Translations under genes and position numbers: made by a program
Shown: in pieces, positions 35,319 to 44,599 of the stretch
Numbering within the stretch: the first letter of the stretch is position 1
How the letters are laid out: each line of letters starts with the position of its first letter
Assembly: GCA_044236545.1 (NCBI GenBank)
Contig: JBIIGI010000003.1
Span: forward strand, 1-64,000
Length of the DNA stretch: 64,000 nt
Direction of reading: 5' to 3'
DNA from: UBA6821 sp044236545
GTDB lineage: Bacteria; Verrucomicrobiota; Verrucomicrobiia; Chthoniobacterales; UBA6821
The notes under the pieces: model-generated
The model's database searches: none
What the model saw: only the letters and a program-made list of their open reading frames with translations
What the model was told of the DNA's origin: nothing

Positions 35319-36761
35319 CTATCGCTGGAGCTGCTGGTCGAGGAGACGCACCAGATGTCGTGCCTTGGGATCTTCTTCCATCCGCTTTTTGACGAGTTTG
35401 CAGGCGTGGATCACGGTGCCGTGATCCTTGCCGCCGAAGGCGTCGCCGATCTCGATGAGGGTCGAGGGAGTCATTTCGCGGGATAGATACATGGCGATCT
35501 GCCGGGGGTAGGCGATGCTGGCCTGGCGACGTTTGCTGGTCATGTCGGCAAGGCGGATGTCGAAATGCTCGGCGACCTTCTTCTGGATCTGGTCGATGGT
35601 GACGGCCTTGCGTGCCTGTTCCTGGAGGACATCCCGGAGGAGGTGCTCCAAGGCGTCGTTGGTCAGGGGTTGCCCGCTGAGTGACTTGTAGGCCGCCACG
35701 CGCATCAGCGCCCCTTCGAGGCGGCGGATGTCGCTGCGGATCTTATCGGCGAGGAACTCGAGCACCCATTGCTCGATCTCGATGTGCATCCGGGAGGCCT
35801 TCCCCTGAAGGATGGCGATGCGGGTCTCCATGTCTGGGGGCTGGATCTCCGCGGTCATCCCCCATTCGAAGCGGGAGACGAGGCGTTGCTCCAGGTTGGC
35901 GATCTCGCTGGCGGGGCGGTCGCTGGAGAGGATGATCTGCTTGTGGCCGTCATGCAGGGCGCCAAAGGTATGGAAAAACTCCTCCTGGGAGCGTTCCTTG
36001 CCGGCGAAGAACTGGATGTCATCGATCATCAGGATGTCGGCCTGACGGTAGCGCTTGCGGAAGGCTACAAGGGCATTGTTCTGGATCGCGTCGATGAACT
36101 CATTGGTGAACTGCTCGCTGCGCAGGTAGACGACCCTGGCATTCTTCTTCACGGAGAGAATGTGATGCCCGATGGACTGCAGGAGGTGGGTCTTGCCCAG
36201 GCCGCTGCCGCCGTAAATGAAGAGGGGATTGTAGGTTCGCGCCGGGGAATTGGCGACCGCTTGGGAGGCGGCGTGGGCAAACTGGTTGTTCGCGCCGACA
36301 ATGAAGCTACCGAAGGTGTAGGAGGGGTTCATTCCCGCCGCGGTGGAGGAGGGAGGGGAGAGCCTTCCCCCTTTGTCGGCGGGAGTCTGTTCCGGTTTGC
36401 GGCGCTCTTCCGGGGATTCCGCCTCCCCGCCCTGCTCGCGGCAGTTCTCCGGGCAGTCCAAAAGGAGCGTGCAGGATTGGCCGAGGACCTCTTCCAGGGC
36501 CGAGGAGAGGAGGGCCGAATAGTTGCTCTCGATGAAGAACTGATGGATCGGGTTGGGCACCCCGAGGGTGACGCTATCCGGGCTGATGGAGAGGACGGCG
36601 ACGCCGCTGAACCAGCGGTCAAAGCTGTCGGCGCTGACCCGGTTTCGGATCACGGAGGAGAGCCGGTCCCAGAGAAGGGCGTTCGGGTTGGTTTGGGCGG
36701 GCTCGTGTTCCTTCTTGAGTGAGGAATCGGTCTCGGTCGGGAATCGAAGGGAGGAATTCAA
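35319..36761 (-). CDS. dnaA: chromosomal replication initiator DnaA
   Basis: 480 residues. Domain I (WDRLSSVIRNRVSADSFDRWF), Walker A GGSGLGKTHL near 184-192, Walker B LMIDDIQFF, sensor region NLEQRLVSRFEWGMTAEIQ, and domain IV with KRRQASIAYPRQIAMYLSRE and DHGTVIHACKLVKK for DnaA-box binding. Upstream is only 84 bp before an SSS-transporter gene, and no run of DnaA boxes is visible there or in the dnaA-dnaN spacer, so oriC is probably elsewhere. The start used gives a somewhat long N-terminus. Confidence 0.95.
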   Translation of the reverse strand: MNSSLRFPTETDSSLKKEHEPAQTNPNALLWDRLSSVIRNRVSADSFDRWFSGVAVLSISPDSVTLGVPNPIHQFFIESNYSALLSSALEEVLGQSCTLLLDCPENCREQGGEAESPEERRKPEQTPADKGGRLSPPSSTAAGMNPSYTFGSFIVGANNQFAHAASQAVANSPARTYNPLFIYGGSGLGKTHLLQSIGHHILSVKKNARVVYLRSEQFTNEFIDAIQNNALVAFRKRYRQADILMIDDIQFFAGKERSQEEFFHTFGALHDGHKQIILSSDRPASEIANLEQRLVSRFEWGMTAEIQPPDMETRIAILQGKASRMHIEIEQWVLEFLADKIRSDIRRLEGALMRVAAYKSLSGQPLTNDALEHLLRDVLQEQARKAVTIDQIQKKVAEHFDIRLADMTSKRRQASIAYPRQIAMYLSREMTPSTLIEIGDAFGGKDHGTVIHACKLVKKRMEEDPKARHLVRLLDQQLQR

Positions 36762-36845
36762 GGCGATGGAAAGTTTTAGGGGGAGGATCAGAATAGAAAC
36801 CGCCGCTTTTCCCCCTCAAGAAGAAACGTCCCTCGCCGGCGTTTT

Positions 36846-38498
36846 TTATTTTCCGGAACGACCTGAAAACCCTTGACCCGGATTTTCATCAAGGGAGGGA
36901 GAGCCTCCTGTCCGGAATGGCACGGCAAGCAGGAGGGTGGCGCAGCAGCCGATGAGAACGTACCAAGGCCAGGCGATCACCGGCCACCATGCCGGCATCC
37001 AGTTGCCGAAATCAACGAGGCCCGGCAGGCGGACCTTACCCACGAAAAAGACGGCGAGCACACCGCCCGCCATGGCGACCACATTCATCCGGTCACATCC
37101 GCGCCGTGACGAGAGCATCCCGAGCAGGAAGATCCCGAGCAGCGAGCCGTAGGTATAGCCGAGGATCCCGATGGCGATCGGGATGATGGTGAGGCGCGGA
37201 TCATTGAGTACGGAATATGCGGCGAGTGTCCCGACGGCGACCATCAGCAGTCCGAAGACCAGCGTGGCTACGCGGGCCGCCCGCACCGCGGAGAGGTCAT
37301 CCGATCCCGGATTGAGGTAAGGGAGGTAGAAGTCGGCGGTGAAACTGGTTGCCAGCGCATTGAGCGCGGCCGAAGTCGAGCCCATCATCGTGGCGAAGAC
37401 TCCGGCGATGATGAGTCCCCGCAGACCTGGGGGAATGTCGTGGACGATGAAATGGGCGAAGATCTCGTTGTCGGGGATTCCCGGAGCCCCCCCTCCCGGA
37501 CCGGCATAATAGAGGGCCAGCAGGATGCCGACACCGAGGAATGCCAAGGCGATGGGAATGTCGGCAAAGCCGCTCAGAATGAGGGAGAGACGCGATTTTT
37601 TGGGATCGGGGGCCGTCAGGAGACGTTGCACCATGTCCTGATCGGTTCCGTGGGTGGCCATCGTGAGAAAGGTGGAACCGATCAGCGCCGCAAAGATCGT
37701 GTAGGGTTCGGAAAGCATCTTTCCAAGCGCCTCCCCGAAGGGAAGGGATCCATTCCAGCCCCACTGGATCCAACGCAGATTCCCCCATCCGCCGAGCAAG
37801 GATCCCGCGGCCCCGATTCCGCCCAGCTGATGGAGCAGGAACCAGAGGACAAAGGCGACCGAGCCAAGCATCAGGGCCGCCTGGATCAGGTCGGTCCAGA
37901 TCACCGCCTTGATTCCTCCGGCCATGGTGTAAGCGGTGGTCACGAGCGTCACGAAGAGGATGCCCCAGAAATAGTTTCCCAGGGTTACCGGGGCTTCCGG
38001 AAACAGGTAACGCCATAGCACCACGAGGATCACGCCGCCGAGGTAGAGGCGGACGCCGATCCCAAGGATGCGGGTGAAGAGGAAGATGCCGCTGGCGGCG
38101 TTTTTCGTGCGGGGCCCGAAGCGCACCATCAGGAACTCGTAGATGCTCTCGACGCCGTATTTGTAGTACGGCCCGATGAAGGTAAGGGCGATCAACACCC
38201 GCGCGAGCACCGTGCCGATGGCCAGTTGGCCGTAGAAGAAGGCGCGAGTCTTGTATCCCTCGGCGGGGGTGCCGAGGAAGGTGGCTGCGCTGGTCTCCGC
38301 GGCGATGATGGAGGCGAGCACCGCCCACCAGGGGATGGAGCGTCCACCCAGGGCGAACTCACGCAGCGTCGTGTTTCCTCGTCCGGCACGCAGGCCGATT
38401 CCGACGATGAGCCCGAAGTAGAGAAGGATGACCGCGGCATCAATCCAGACCGTCGGGAGCAGTTCCCGGAGGCGGACCATGGAAATGCAGTCGGACAC
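36846..38498 (-). CDS. sodium:solute symporter family transporter
   Basis: 550 residues, about 13-14 membrane spans. ILLYFGLIVGIGLRAGRGNTTLREFALGGRSIPWWAVLASIIAAETSAATFLG is the characteristic first part of SSS-family proteins, with TAYTMAGGIKAVIWTDLIQA and the STSAALNALATSFT region carrying the usual Na+-site Ser/Thr. Substrate cannot be told; sugars, acids, or sialic acid are all handled by the family. Located between argA (13 bp upstream) and dnaA, same strand. Confidence 0.88.
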   Translation of the reverse strand: MSDCISMVRLRELLPTVWIDAAVILLYFGLIVGIGLRAGRGNTTLREFALGGRSIPWWAVLASIIAAETSAATFLGTPAEGYKTRAFFYGQLAIGTVLARVLIALTFIGPYYKYGVESIYEFLMVRFGPRTKNAASGIFLFTRILGIGVRLYLGGVILVVLWRYLFPEAPVTLGNYFWGILFVTLVTTAYTMAGGIKAVIWTDLIQAALMLGSVAFVLWFLLHQLGGIGAAGSLLGGWGNLRWIQWGWNGSLPFGEALGKMLSEPYTIFAALIGSTFLTMATHGTDQDMVQRLLTAPDPKKSRLSLILSGFADIPIALAFLGVGILLALYYAGPGGGAPGIPDNEIFAHFIVHDIPPGLRGLIIAGVFATMMGSTSAALNALATSFTADFYLPYLNPGSDDLSAVRAARVATLVFGLLMVAVGTLAAYSVLNDPRLTIIPIAIGILGYTYGSLLGIFLLGMLSSRRGCDRMNVVAMAGGVLAVFFVGKVRLPGLVDFGNWMPAWWPVIAWPWYVLIGCCATLLLAVPFRTGGSPSLDENPGQGFSGRSGK

Positions 38499-38511
38499 CG
38501 TGGCGTGGTGT

Positions 38512-39807
38512 TCAGGAACCCCGTGGGCGGAGTTCCTTCACGAGGATCCGGGAGTTCCGTCCGCTTCCCTCGTAGCGGGACCTCCTCTCTTCCGGGAGGA
38601 CTGATGGATCCGCCTCGGCATATCCGCCCTTCTGCTGGAGGTAGTTCACGGCGCGGGTCGAGAGGGCGTAGATCCGCCCGATTCCCTTTTCCCGGGCCAG
38701 GTTCTCCGCAAAGGCCATCAGCTTCCGTCCGAAGCCCTTGTTTTCGTGGCCCCTGCTGACGTAGAGGCAAGCCATCTCGGCAAGGGAATGATCCCTGTCG
38801 ACATGGAGCGCGACGCAGGCGATCGGCGTCCGGTCGATCTCCAGAATCCAGTAATCCTCGATCCGTGCCAGGATGTCGGCCCGTGTCCGCCGCGCGATCT
38901 CCTCGTCCTCGACGGACTGCCGGATGAGCGCCATGACGGAACGGACATCCTTTTTGAAGATCCTCCGGATCTGCTGGTATTCGTTGGAATAGACCATCGT
39001 CCCCGAGCCCTCGTGGCTGAAGATCTCGGTGAGCAGCGCCTCGTTGACTCGACCGTCGAGAAGGTGGGCGCGAGGGACGCCGCCCCGGCAGGCCCGTGCC
39101 GCGCATTCGATCTTGGAGATCAGGCCTGCCGGGCCGCCGGTCGCCCGGAGCTTTTTGATCAGTTCCTCCGACTCGTCGATGGAAAGCTGCCGGGGGAGGG
39201 GATGGGTACCGCCAACCACCTCGTCGGCACCAAGGAAGATGATCTTGGAGGCATGCAGTGCCTCGGCTACCTCGAGGGCGATTCCATCGGAGTTGACCCG
39301 GTAAGTGCGACCCTCCCCGTCGAAGCCGAGTGGAGGGATGACCGGAATGATCCCCTCCTTCAGGAGGAGTTCGAGCGCGTGGTTGTCGATCCGCTCGACC
39401 CGCCCGGTGAACAGTTGGTCGGTCCCGCCGAGAATGCCGGCGGGGTGGGCGATGATCGCGTTGGCGTAGGCGGCCCGGAGGTCGACTGCGGAGAGCCCCT
39501 CCATGATCCTGTTGGTGAGCCGGATTCCGGCGTCGATGGAAAGTTCGAGCGTGGCCTCGTCGGTGATTCCGGTCCCGTCGCTGTTGGTGATCTTCATGCC
39601 GCGCTTGCGGGCCAGTTCGGTGATCTGATGACTGGCGCCGTGCACCAGCACCACCCGAACGCTCAGCGAGCGCAGAACGGCGAGGTCGAGGAGTATGTTG
39701 GGAAAATTCTCCGAGGCGGCCGCCGCGCCATCCACGGCGATCACGAAGATCCGCTCCCGGAAGCGGGGGACATACTGGAGGATTTCCCTGAGGTCGGATA
39801 CGTTCAC
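38512..39807 (-). CDS. argA: N-acetylglutamate synthase, kinase-like plus GNAT domains
   Basis: 431 residues. An amino-acid-kinase-type domain (IFVIAVDGAAAASENFPNILLDLAVL, VLVHGASHQITELA, then GILGGTDQLFTGRVERID) occupies ~1-290, followed by a GNAT domain (~295-431) with YVSRGHENKGFGRKLM for acetyl-CoA binding. This is the classical ArgA layout. It performs the first step of arginine synthesis and would be feedback-inhibited by arginine through the kinase-like domain. No other arg genes are adjacent. Ends just before the transporter gene, so they may be cotranscribed. Confidence 0.88.
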   Translation of the reverse strand: MNVSDLREILQYVPRFRERIFVIAVDGAAAASENFPNILLDLAVLRSLSVRVVLVHGASHQITELARKRGMKITNSDGTGITDEATLELSIDAGIRLTNRIMEGLSAVDLRAAYANAIIAHPAGILGGTDQLFTGRVERIDNHALELLLKEGIIPVIPPLGFDGEGRTYRVNSDGIALEVAEALHASKIIFLGADEVVGGTHPLPRQLSIDESEELIKKLRATGGPAGLISKIECAARACRGGVPRAHLLDGRVNEALLTEIFSHEGSGTMVYSNEYQQIRRIFKKDVRSVMALIRQSVEDEEIARRTRADILARIEDYWILEIDRTPIACVALHVDRDHSLAEMACLYVSRGHENKGFGRKLMAFAENLAREKGIGRIYALSTRAVNYLQQKGGYAEADPSVLPEERRSRYEGSGRNSRILVKELRPRGS

Positions 39808-39854
39808 GTCAAAGTGCGATCGTGGCGCCGGTGCCCGCCGCGGCGCAATTCAAA

Positions 39855-40862
39855 TCATCCGTTTTCCGTGTGCGGGGCCGAGAGTTCCCTGGCGATCGCC
39901 GCGGCCACTGCGTCGGATTCGGCAAGCGGGGCTAGCGCGCCCAGCGCCGTCACCTCGACGATGGAAAAGCGGTTCACCAGCGGCCTCAGGTCGGCGATGG
40001 CGGAGGAGGAGTCTTTTCCTGAACCTCCCGCCAGGAGCATCGTGACGGGGGATGAGAGATGGCGCAGACCCGTGCGGAGGCTTCTCCAGTAGGACTTGGA
40101 GGATTCTGCCAGGAAGGCGTGCTCTGCGCCGTACTGCTGGGCGGTCGAGGTGATGACCGAAAGGCACTCCTCGAGCCCGGCGGCCTCGTGGGTGAATCCC
40201 GAGCGCAGGAGCCATGCGCGGAGGAAGGAATCCGTCGCGAGTTGGTAGCGGTAGACCAGGCGGGCCATCCGCGGGAACCAGCCCAGCCTGTGCCATTCAC
40301 GGGAGGGGTTGGCCTTTCCGAGCGCGACGTCCGGCATCCAGAGGATGAGCCGGGTCGTCTTCTCGGGGAAACGGGCGGCGAAGAGCAGGGCGATGTTGGC
40401 GGTGAGGCCGGAGGCCACGATCACGGCGGACTCGCCCGGCACCGTCTGGTCGAGGAATTCCGCCAGGGAGCGGACCTGTTCCTCGGCGGTGATTGCGGGA
40501 GAGGGCCTCTGCGATTCCCCGAAGCCGATCATGTCGGGGACGAGGACCCTCCACGAGTCCGCGAACCTGGGATAGATCTTCGACCACTCGAATGAGGAGG
40601 CTCCGGGGAAGACGCCGTGAAGGAAGAGGAGGGGCGGTCCCGGGAACTGGCTGTCGGCGGTGTGGTAGACGATCTCACCCGACGAAGTGTCGGCCACACG
40701 GGTCGCGAAGACGGCGGGGGAGATGGCGTCGGGGATGATCCCCCGCAGGGTTTTGCGCCAACCGTAGCGCATGGCAAGGGCCACGGCCCCGAGCAGTCCC
40801 GCCCCCAATCCGACCCCGAGCGCCTTCCGGTGCCCCGTGATGTTCTGGGATTCCTCGCTCAT
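39855..40862 (-). CDS. alpha/beta hydrolase with N-terminal membrane helix
   Basis: 335 residues. A Gly/Ala-rich hydrophobic stretch (VGLGAGLLGAVALAMRYG, ~17-34) may anchor it. Then LLFLHGVFPGASSFEWSK, VLVPDMIGFGESQRPSP and the nucleophile elbow AVIVASGLTANIAL (the Ser is followed by Gly rather than in a perfect G-x-S-x-G). The acid and His are not certain (a final His is not obvious at the C-terminus). Lies between purM and argA on the same strand. Substrate unknown. Confidence 0.7.
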   Translation of the reverse strand: MSEESQNITGHRKALGVGLGAGLLGAVALAMRYGWRKTLRGIIPDAISPAVFATRVADTSSGEIVYHTADSQFPGPPLLFLHGVFPGASSFEWSKIYPRFADSWRVLVPDMIGFGESQRPSPAITAEEQVRSLAEFLDQTVPGESAVIVASGLTANIALLFAARFPEKTTRLILWMPDVALGKANPSREWHRLGWFPRMARLVYRYQLATDSFLRAWLLRSGFTHEAAGLEECLSVITSTAQQYGAEHAFLAESSKSYWRSLRTGLRHLSSPVTMLLAGGSGKDSSSAIADLRPLVNRFSIVEVTALGALAPLAESDAVAAAIARELSAPHTENG

Positions 40863-40880
40863 GCGGAGGGGAGTGTGATT

Positions 40881-41999
40881 CTATTCCCCCGGTTCGGGAT
40901 TGAAGCGGACAACGCCGCTTCCCTTGACGACGCCGCCTATGACACGGCCGCCGAGGGTCTTGGCAATCTTCTCACCTTCCTTGCCCGGAACGACGAGAAC
41001 CATGCCGATGCCCATGTTGAAGACCTGGTACATCTCCAGGGGATCGACGTTCCCCCCGCGCCCGATGATGCCGAAGATTGCAGGAACTTTCCAGGAGGTC
41101 GGGTCGATCACCGCGTCGCAACCCTTGGGCAGGATGCGGGGAAGATTATCAATGAGTCCACCGCCGGTGATGTGGGCTGCCGCATGAAGCGGCTTGCCCT
41201 TCATGGCGTGGAGTTTCCTGAACGCGGGGAGATAGCTGCGATGGACCTTGAGGAGTTCGGCCCCGACGGTGGTGCCCAGACCCGCGGGACGGTCGGAGAG
41301 TTTCAGGCCGAGGAGGTCGAAGAGGACCTTGCGGGCGAGGGAATAGCCGTTGGTGTGGAGTCCGTTGGCTGGGAGTCCGACCAGAACATCCCCCGGCCGG
41401 ACGCGACTGCCGTCGAGCAGGTCCTTGCGGTCGACGATGCCGGTGATGGATCCGGCGAGGTCGTATTCCCCTTCTCCGTAGAGGCCCGGCATCTGGGCAG
41501 TCTCGCCCCCGATGAGGGCGCACCCGGATTCTTTGCAGGCGCGGGAGAGGCCCGTGATGATCTCCTTGAGCACCCTCGGGTCGAGCTTCGCGGCGGCGAT
41601 GTAGTCGAGGAAGAAGAGGGGCATGGCGCCGGTGACGGCGATGTCGTTGACGCAGTGGTTCACCAGATCCTCGCCGATCGTGTCATGCTTGTCGGTGGCA
41701 AAGGCGATTTTCAGCTTGGTGCCGACGCCGTCGACGCTCGAGACAAGGACGGGGTCCTTGATTCCGCGCTTCTTGAAGTCGGGGCGGAAGAGGCCTCCGA
41801 AGCCGCCGATGCCGCCCAGCACCTCGGCGCCGTGGGTCGGCCGGACAAGCGCGCCGATGCCGGACTTCACCCTGTTGCCGAGCGCCACATCGACGCCGGC
41901 CTTCGCATAGGAACTCTTGGAACCCTTGGCGACGGATGGCGCGGCCGGTTTTCTGCTGGTGGCTTTCTTTTTGGGACTCTTCGTTTTCTTGGTGCTCAT
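40881..41999 (-). CDS. purM: phosphoribosylformylglycinamidine cyclo-ligase (AIR synthetase)
   Basis: 372 residues. After a Lys/Ser-rich tail of about 28 residues (KKTKSPKKKATSRKP) the enzyme begins SYAKAGVDVALGNRVK. DPVLVSSVDGVGTKLKIA and CVNDIAVTGAMPLFFLDYIA with GGETAQMPGLY are the ATP and substrate signatures of PurM. It closes the imidazole ring in purine synthesis. The basic N-terminal tail is unusual and absent from typical PurM. Downstream of purF by 37 bp in the same direction, a pur pair. Confidence 0.93.
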   Translation of the reverse strand: MSTKKTKSPKKKATSRKPAAPSVAKGSKSSYAKAGVDVALGNRVKSGIGALVRPTHGAEVLGGIGGFGGLFRPDFKKRGIKDPVLVSSVDGVGTKLKIAFATDKHDTIGEDLVNHCVNDIAVTGAMPLFFLDYIAAAKLDPRVLKEIITGLSRACKESGCALIGGETAQMPGLYGEGEYDLAGSITGIVDRKDLLDGSRVRPGDVLVGLPANGLHTNGYSLARKVLFDLLGLKLSDRPAGLGTTVGAELLKVHRSYLPAFRKLHAMKGKPLHAAAHITGGGLIDNLPRILPKGCDAVIDPTSWKVPAIFGIIGRGGNVDPLEMYQVFNMGIGMVLVVPGKEGEKIAKTLGGRVIGGVVKGSGVVRFNPEPGE

Positions 42000-42036
42000 G
42001 AAATGAAAGCGGTGATGGGTGCCGGGAATTGCGGGA

Positions 42037-43548
42037 TCAGGATTTATGGGGGAAGAGCGGTGGTTGCGCGCTCTGGTCGGGAAGGAGTTGGGCGCTTCCC
42101 TTGCGGCGCTCCATGATCAGTTTGTCGAATGCGGCGTCGAAGGGGATCGGGTAATCGCCGTTGAAACAGGCCATGCAGAAGGAATTCTTCGCGAGGCCCG
42201 TGGCCCGAACCATCCCGTCGACATCAAGGTAGCCGATGCTGTCGGCCCCGAGGTAGTCGCAGATCTCCTGATGGGTCTGCTGGTTGGCGATGAGCTTCTC
42301 GGGATCGGGGAAGTCGATTCCGTAGTAGCAGGCATGGCGGTGGGGAGGGCAACTGATGCGGAGATGGACCTCCTTGGCGCCCGCCTCGCGCAGGTTTACC
42401 ACGCGCGCCTTGGCGGTTGTGCCGCGCACGACGGAGTCGTCGACGACCACGACGCGCTTTCCCTGAACCGACTCACCGATGAGGTTGAGCTTCACCCGGA
42501 CGTTGAAGTCGCGGATGAGTTGGGTCGGTTGGATGAAGGTGCGGCCGATGTAGTGGTTGCGGACAAAGGCGGGGTCGTAGGGAATCCCCAGTTCCTCGGA
42601 GAAGCCGAGCGCCGCATAGATGCCGGAATCGGGAACGGGCACAACCACGTCGGCCTCGACGGGATGGAGTCGTGCCAATTCGCGGCCCATGTTGATCCGG
42701 GCTTTGCTGACGGTCACTCCCCGCAGACGACTGTCAGGGCGCGCGAAATAGACATACTCAAAGATGCAGAAGGCCTCGCGGGTTTCCGTGAACGGGAACT
42801 CGGAACGGATCCCCTTGTCATTGATGATGACGACCTCACCCGGCTCGATGTCGCGGACGAAGGATGCGCCGATCAGGTCGAAGGCGCAGGTTTCGGAGGA
42901 GAGGACCCATCCGTCATGAAGCTTGCCGAGGGATAGGGGGCGCAGACCGCTGGGATCGCGGAAGCCGATGATTTCGTTCTCAGCCATGACCACCACGGAG
43001 AAGGCGCCTTCGAGACGGCGCAGCGCGCCGATCGGTCCACCCATCGTTTCGTCGGGTTGGGCAAGGAGGTGGAGAATGATCTCGCTGTCGACCGTGGTCT
43101 GGAAGATCGAGCCGCGGGTCTCGAGTTCGTGGCGCAGGGAGGCGGCATTGACCAGGTTGCCGTTGTGGGCGACGGCAATCTGCCCGCGGGCTGTGTCGAC
43201 GGAGAGCGGTTGCGAGTTGAGCAGGGTGCTCGAACCGGTGGTTGAGTAGCGCACGTGGCCGATGGCGCGGGTGCCGCGGATCGACTCCAGGTGTTCGGGA
43301 TCAAAGACCTGGGAAACCAGCCCCATCCCCTTGTGGAGGAGGAATGACTTTCCGTTGCCGCTGCTGGTCGCTATGCCGGCGCTCTCCTGGCCCCGGTGCT
43401 GCAGTGCAAAGAGACCGTAGTAGGTCAGAAGGGCTGCGTCGTCGTGGCCGTGCACGGCAAATACGCCGCATTCATGTTTGGGACGGTGGGATTCGGACAA
43501 GTGATGCGGGGCGTTGATGGATGCGGATTGAAAACAAGAAGCTTTCAT
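42037..43548 (-). CDS. purF: amidophosphoribosyltransferase
   Basis: 503 residues. The glutaminase nucleophile is Cys27 in HECGVFAVHG, so a 26-residue propeptide would be removed. Other marks are QHRGQESAGIATS, GHVRYSTTGSS, and the PRPP loop VVVVDDSVVRGTTAK. It commits PRPP and glutamine to purine synthesis. The propeptide is longer than the 11 residues of B. subtilis PurF. The CECGVF-type cluster indicates a member with the propeptide, some of which carry a 4Fe-4S cluster, but I did not trace all four cluster cysteines. Confidence 0.94.
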   Translation of the reverse strand: MKASCFQSASINAPHHLSESHRPKHECGVFAVHGHDDAALLTYYGLFALQHRGQESAGIATSSGNGKSFLLHKGMGLVSQVFDPEHLESIRGTRAIGHVRYSTTGSSTLLNSQPLSVDTARGQIAVAHNGNLVNAASLRHELETRGSIFQTTVDSEIILHLLAQPDETMGGPIGALRRLEGAFSVVVMAENEIIGFRDPSGLRPLSLGKLHDGWVLSSETCAFDLIGASFVRDIEPGEVVIINDKGIRSEFPFTETREAFCIFEYVYFARPDSRLRGVTVSKARINMGRELARLHPVEADVVVPVPDSGIYAALGFSEELGIPYDPAFVRNHYIGRTFIQPTQLIRDFNVRVKLNLIGESVQGKRVVVVDDSVVRGTTAKARVVNLREAGAKEVHLRISCPPHRHACYYGIDFPDPEKLIANQQTHQEICDYLGADSIGYLDVDGMVRATGLAKNSFCMACFNGDYPIPFDAAFDKLIMERRKGSAQLLPDQSAQPPLFPHKS

Positions 43549-43797
43549 CTTTTTCTCCTGTCATCAAACACGATTTGGAAAAAGACTGAGCGGGGCTTTT
43601 CCATCCCTCCGGAAAAAACCGATTGACCATGCCCCACTTTTGTCTTTCCCTTCACAACCTTTCCGATGGTTTCAAGAACTTCCTCCGGTCCCTCCGGCAT
43701 CCCTTCCCTTCCGCGATCCCCGATCCTCTCCTCCCCTGATGCCGCTCTCGCCGGGGGACTGCAAAGCAGTCCGGTCGCTCGCCGCCCCTCCACCTGG

Positions 43798-44316
43798 ATG
43801 CGCTTCAACTGGCAGACCGGCAACCTTTCCACCTTTGCCCTCATCCCCGCGACCGACCTGATCCGGCCCGCCACCCACGAGGAGGCCGAGCAGGTCCTCC
43901 AGGTGCTCCTGCTTTCGCTTGCGATGGACAGCGGTTGGAACGACTCGGTCACGAAGGTCGAGGAGTATCTCAAAAACTCGGTCAAGCGCCTCTTCAATGC
44001 CGACGAGCCCCTCTGCCTGGTCATCCCCAAGGGGAACAGGCTCATTGCCGCATCCCTTCTTGATCCGGATGCCGGGTCGCCCTGCCAGTTGGTGAGCGGT
44101 CCCTCCGTCCTGATGGAATACCGCAATCGCGGAATCGGTTCCCGTCTCCTTCACGAGTCGCTGCTCGCCCTCCGTGACCGTGGCCTCTCCTCGGTGTCCG
44201 GTTTTACCAAGCCCAACAGCGTGGCCGCCCGGCATGTCTACCCGAAGTTCGGCGGCATTGGGGAAACGTGCGAGTTTTCACTCGTGACGGCCCCCCAGCG
44301 GGAAGCAAAGTCTTGA
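43798..44316 (+). CDS. GNAT family N-acetyltransferase
   Basis: 172 residues from ATG 43798; an ATG at 43666 would add 44 Pro/Ser-rich residues that look non-native. IRPATHEEAEQVLQVLL opens the fold, VLMEYRNRGIGSRLLHESL is the acetyl-CoA motif A, and TKPNSVAARHVYPKFGG the C-terminal part. Substrate unknown. Divergent from purF. It ends 64 bp before the left att site of the tRNA-Gln island, so the chromosomal gene next to the original tRNA is this one. Confidence 0.78.
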   Translation: MRFNWQTGNLSTFALIPATDLIRPATHEEAEQVLQVLLLSLAMDSGWNDSVTKVEEYLKNSVKRLFNADEPLCLVIPKGNRLIAASLLDPDAGSPCQLVSGPSVLMEYRNRGIGSRLLHESLLALRDRGLSSVSGFTKPNSVAARHVYPKFGGIGETCEFSLVTAPQREAKS

Positions 44317-44380
44317 ACCCTCCCATGGTTTTGGTCAGAGTGAGCAACTTGGAAATCCCCCGCTGAGAAAAATTTTCCAC

Positions 44381-44401
44381 TGCCTTGTGGTGTAACGGTA
44401 G
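44381..44401. repeat. left attachment site (attL), partial tRNA-Gln copy
   Basis: 21 bases identical to the acceptor and D-arm start of tRNA-Gln; the match ends at G/C 44402. The bases after it do not complete a tRNA. Its mate is 53075-53095 inside the intact tRNA. Confidence 0.82.
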
Positions 44402-44475
44402 GACTATTCTGGGTTGTTTGGGATGCGCTTCTACTCTGTTAGAGTGTTTTTTTCTTCGGTAGAATGAAAGAGGTG

Positions 44476-44492
44476 TGGGGAACTATGGGGAA
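44476..44492. promoter_or_regulatory. paired TGGGGAA sites, likely integrase arm sites (left)
   Basis: TGGGGAA occurs twice, 10 bp apart (44476 and 44486), 75 bp inside the left core site. The right end has the same pair at 53023 and 53034, 11 bp apart. Symmetrical paired repeats near both core sites are typical of arm-type sites bound by the integrase N-terminus. Confidence 0.5.
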
Positions 44493-44547
44493 CAAGTCCT
44501 ATTGCCTTTGATACTAGGGGATTCAACATTGATGAGTCTGCCAAAAC

Positions 44548-44577
44548 AAAATGGGTGCCCTTGGGGGCACCCATTTT
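44548..44577. terminator. hairpin terminator after integrase
   Basis: Perfect 13-bp stem AAAATGGGTGCCC, loop TTGG, then its complement, with T-rich tails on both sides. It sits 23 bp past the integrase stop (minus strand) and probably ends that transcript. Confidence 0.8.
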
Positions 44578-44599
44578 GCACAACACACACATTTACAGT

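Noticed and set aside
35221..36845. oriC next to dnaA
   Set aside because: I looked for TTATCCACA-like boxes and AT-rich unwinding tracts in the spacer to dnaN and the 84 bp upstream of dnaA. No cluster was seen.
44381..44460. Possible second tRNA-Gln gene
   Set aside because: Only the first 21 bases match tRNA; the following sequence cannot form anticodon, T arm or acceptor partner. It is an att copy, not a gene.
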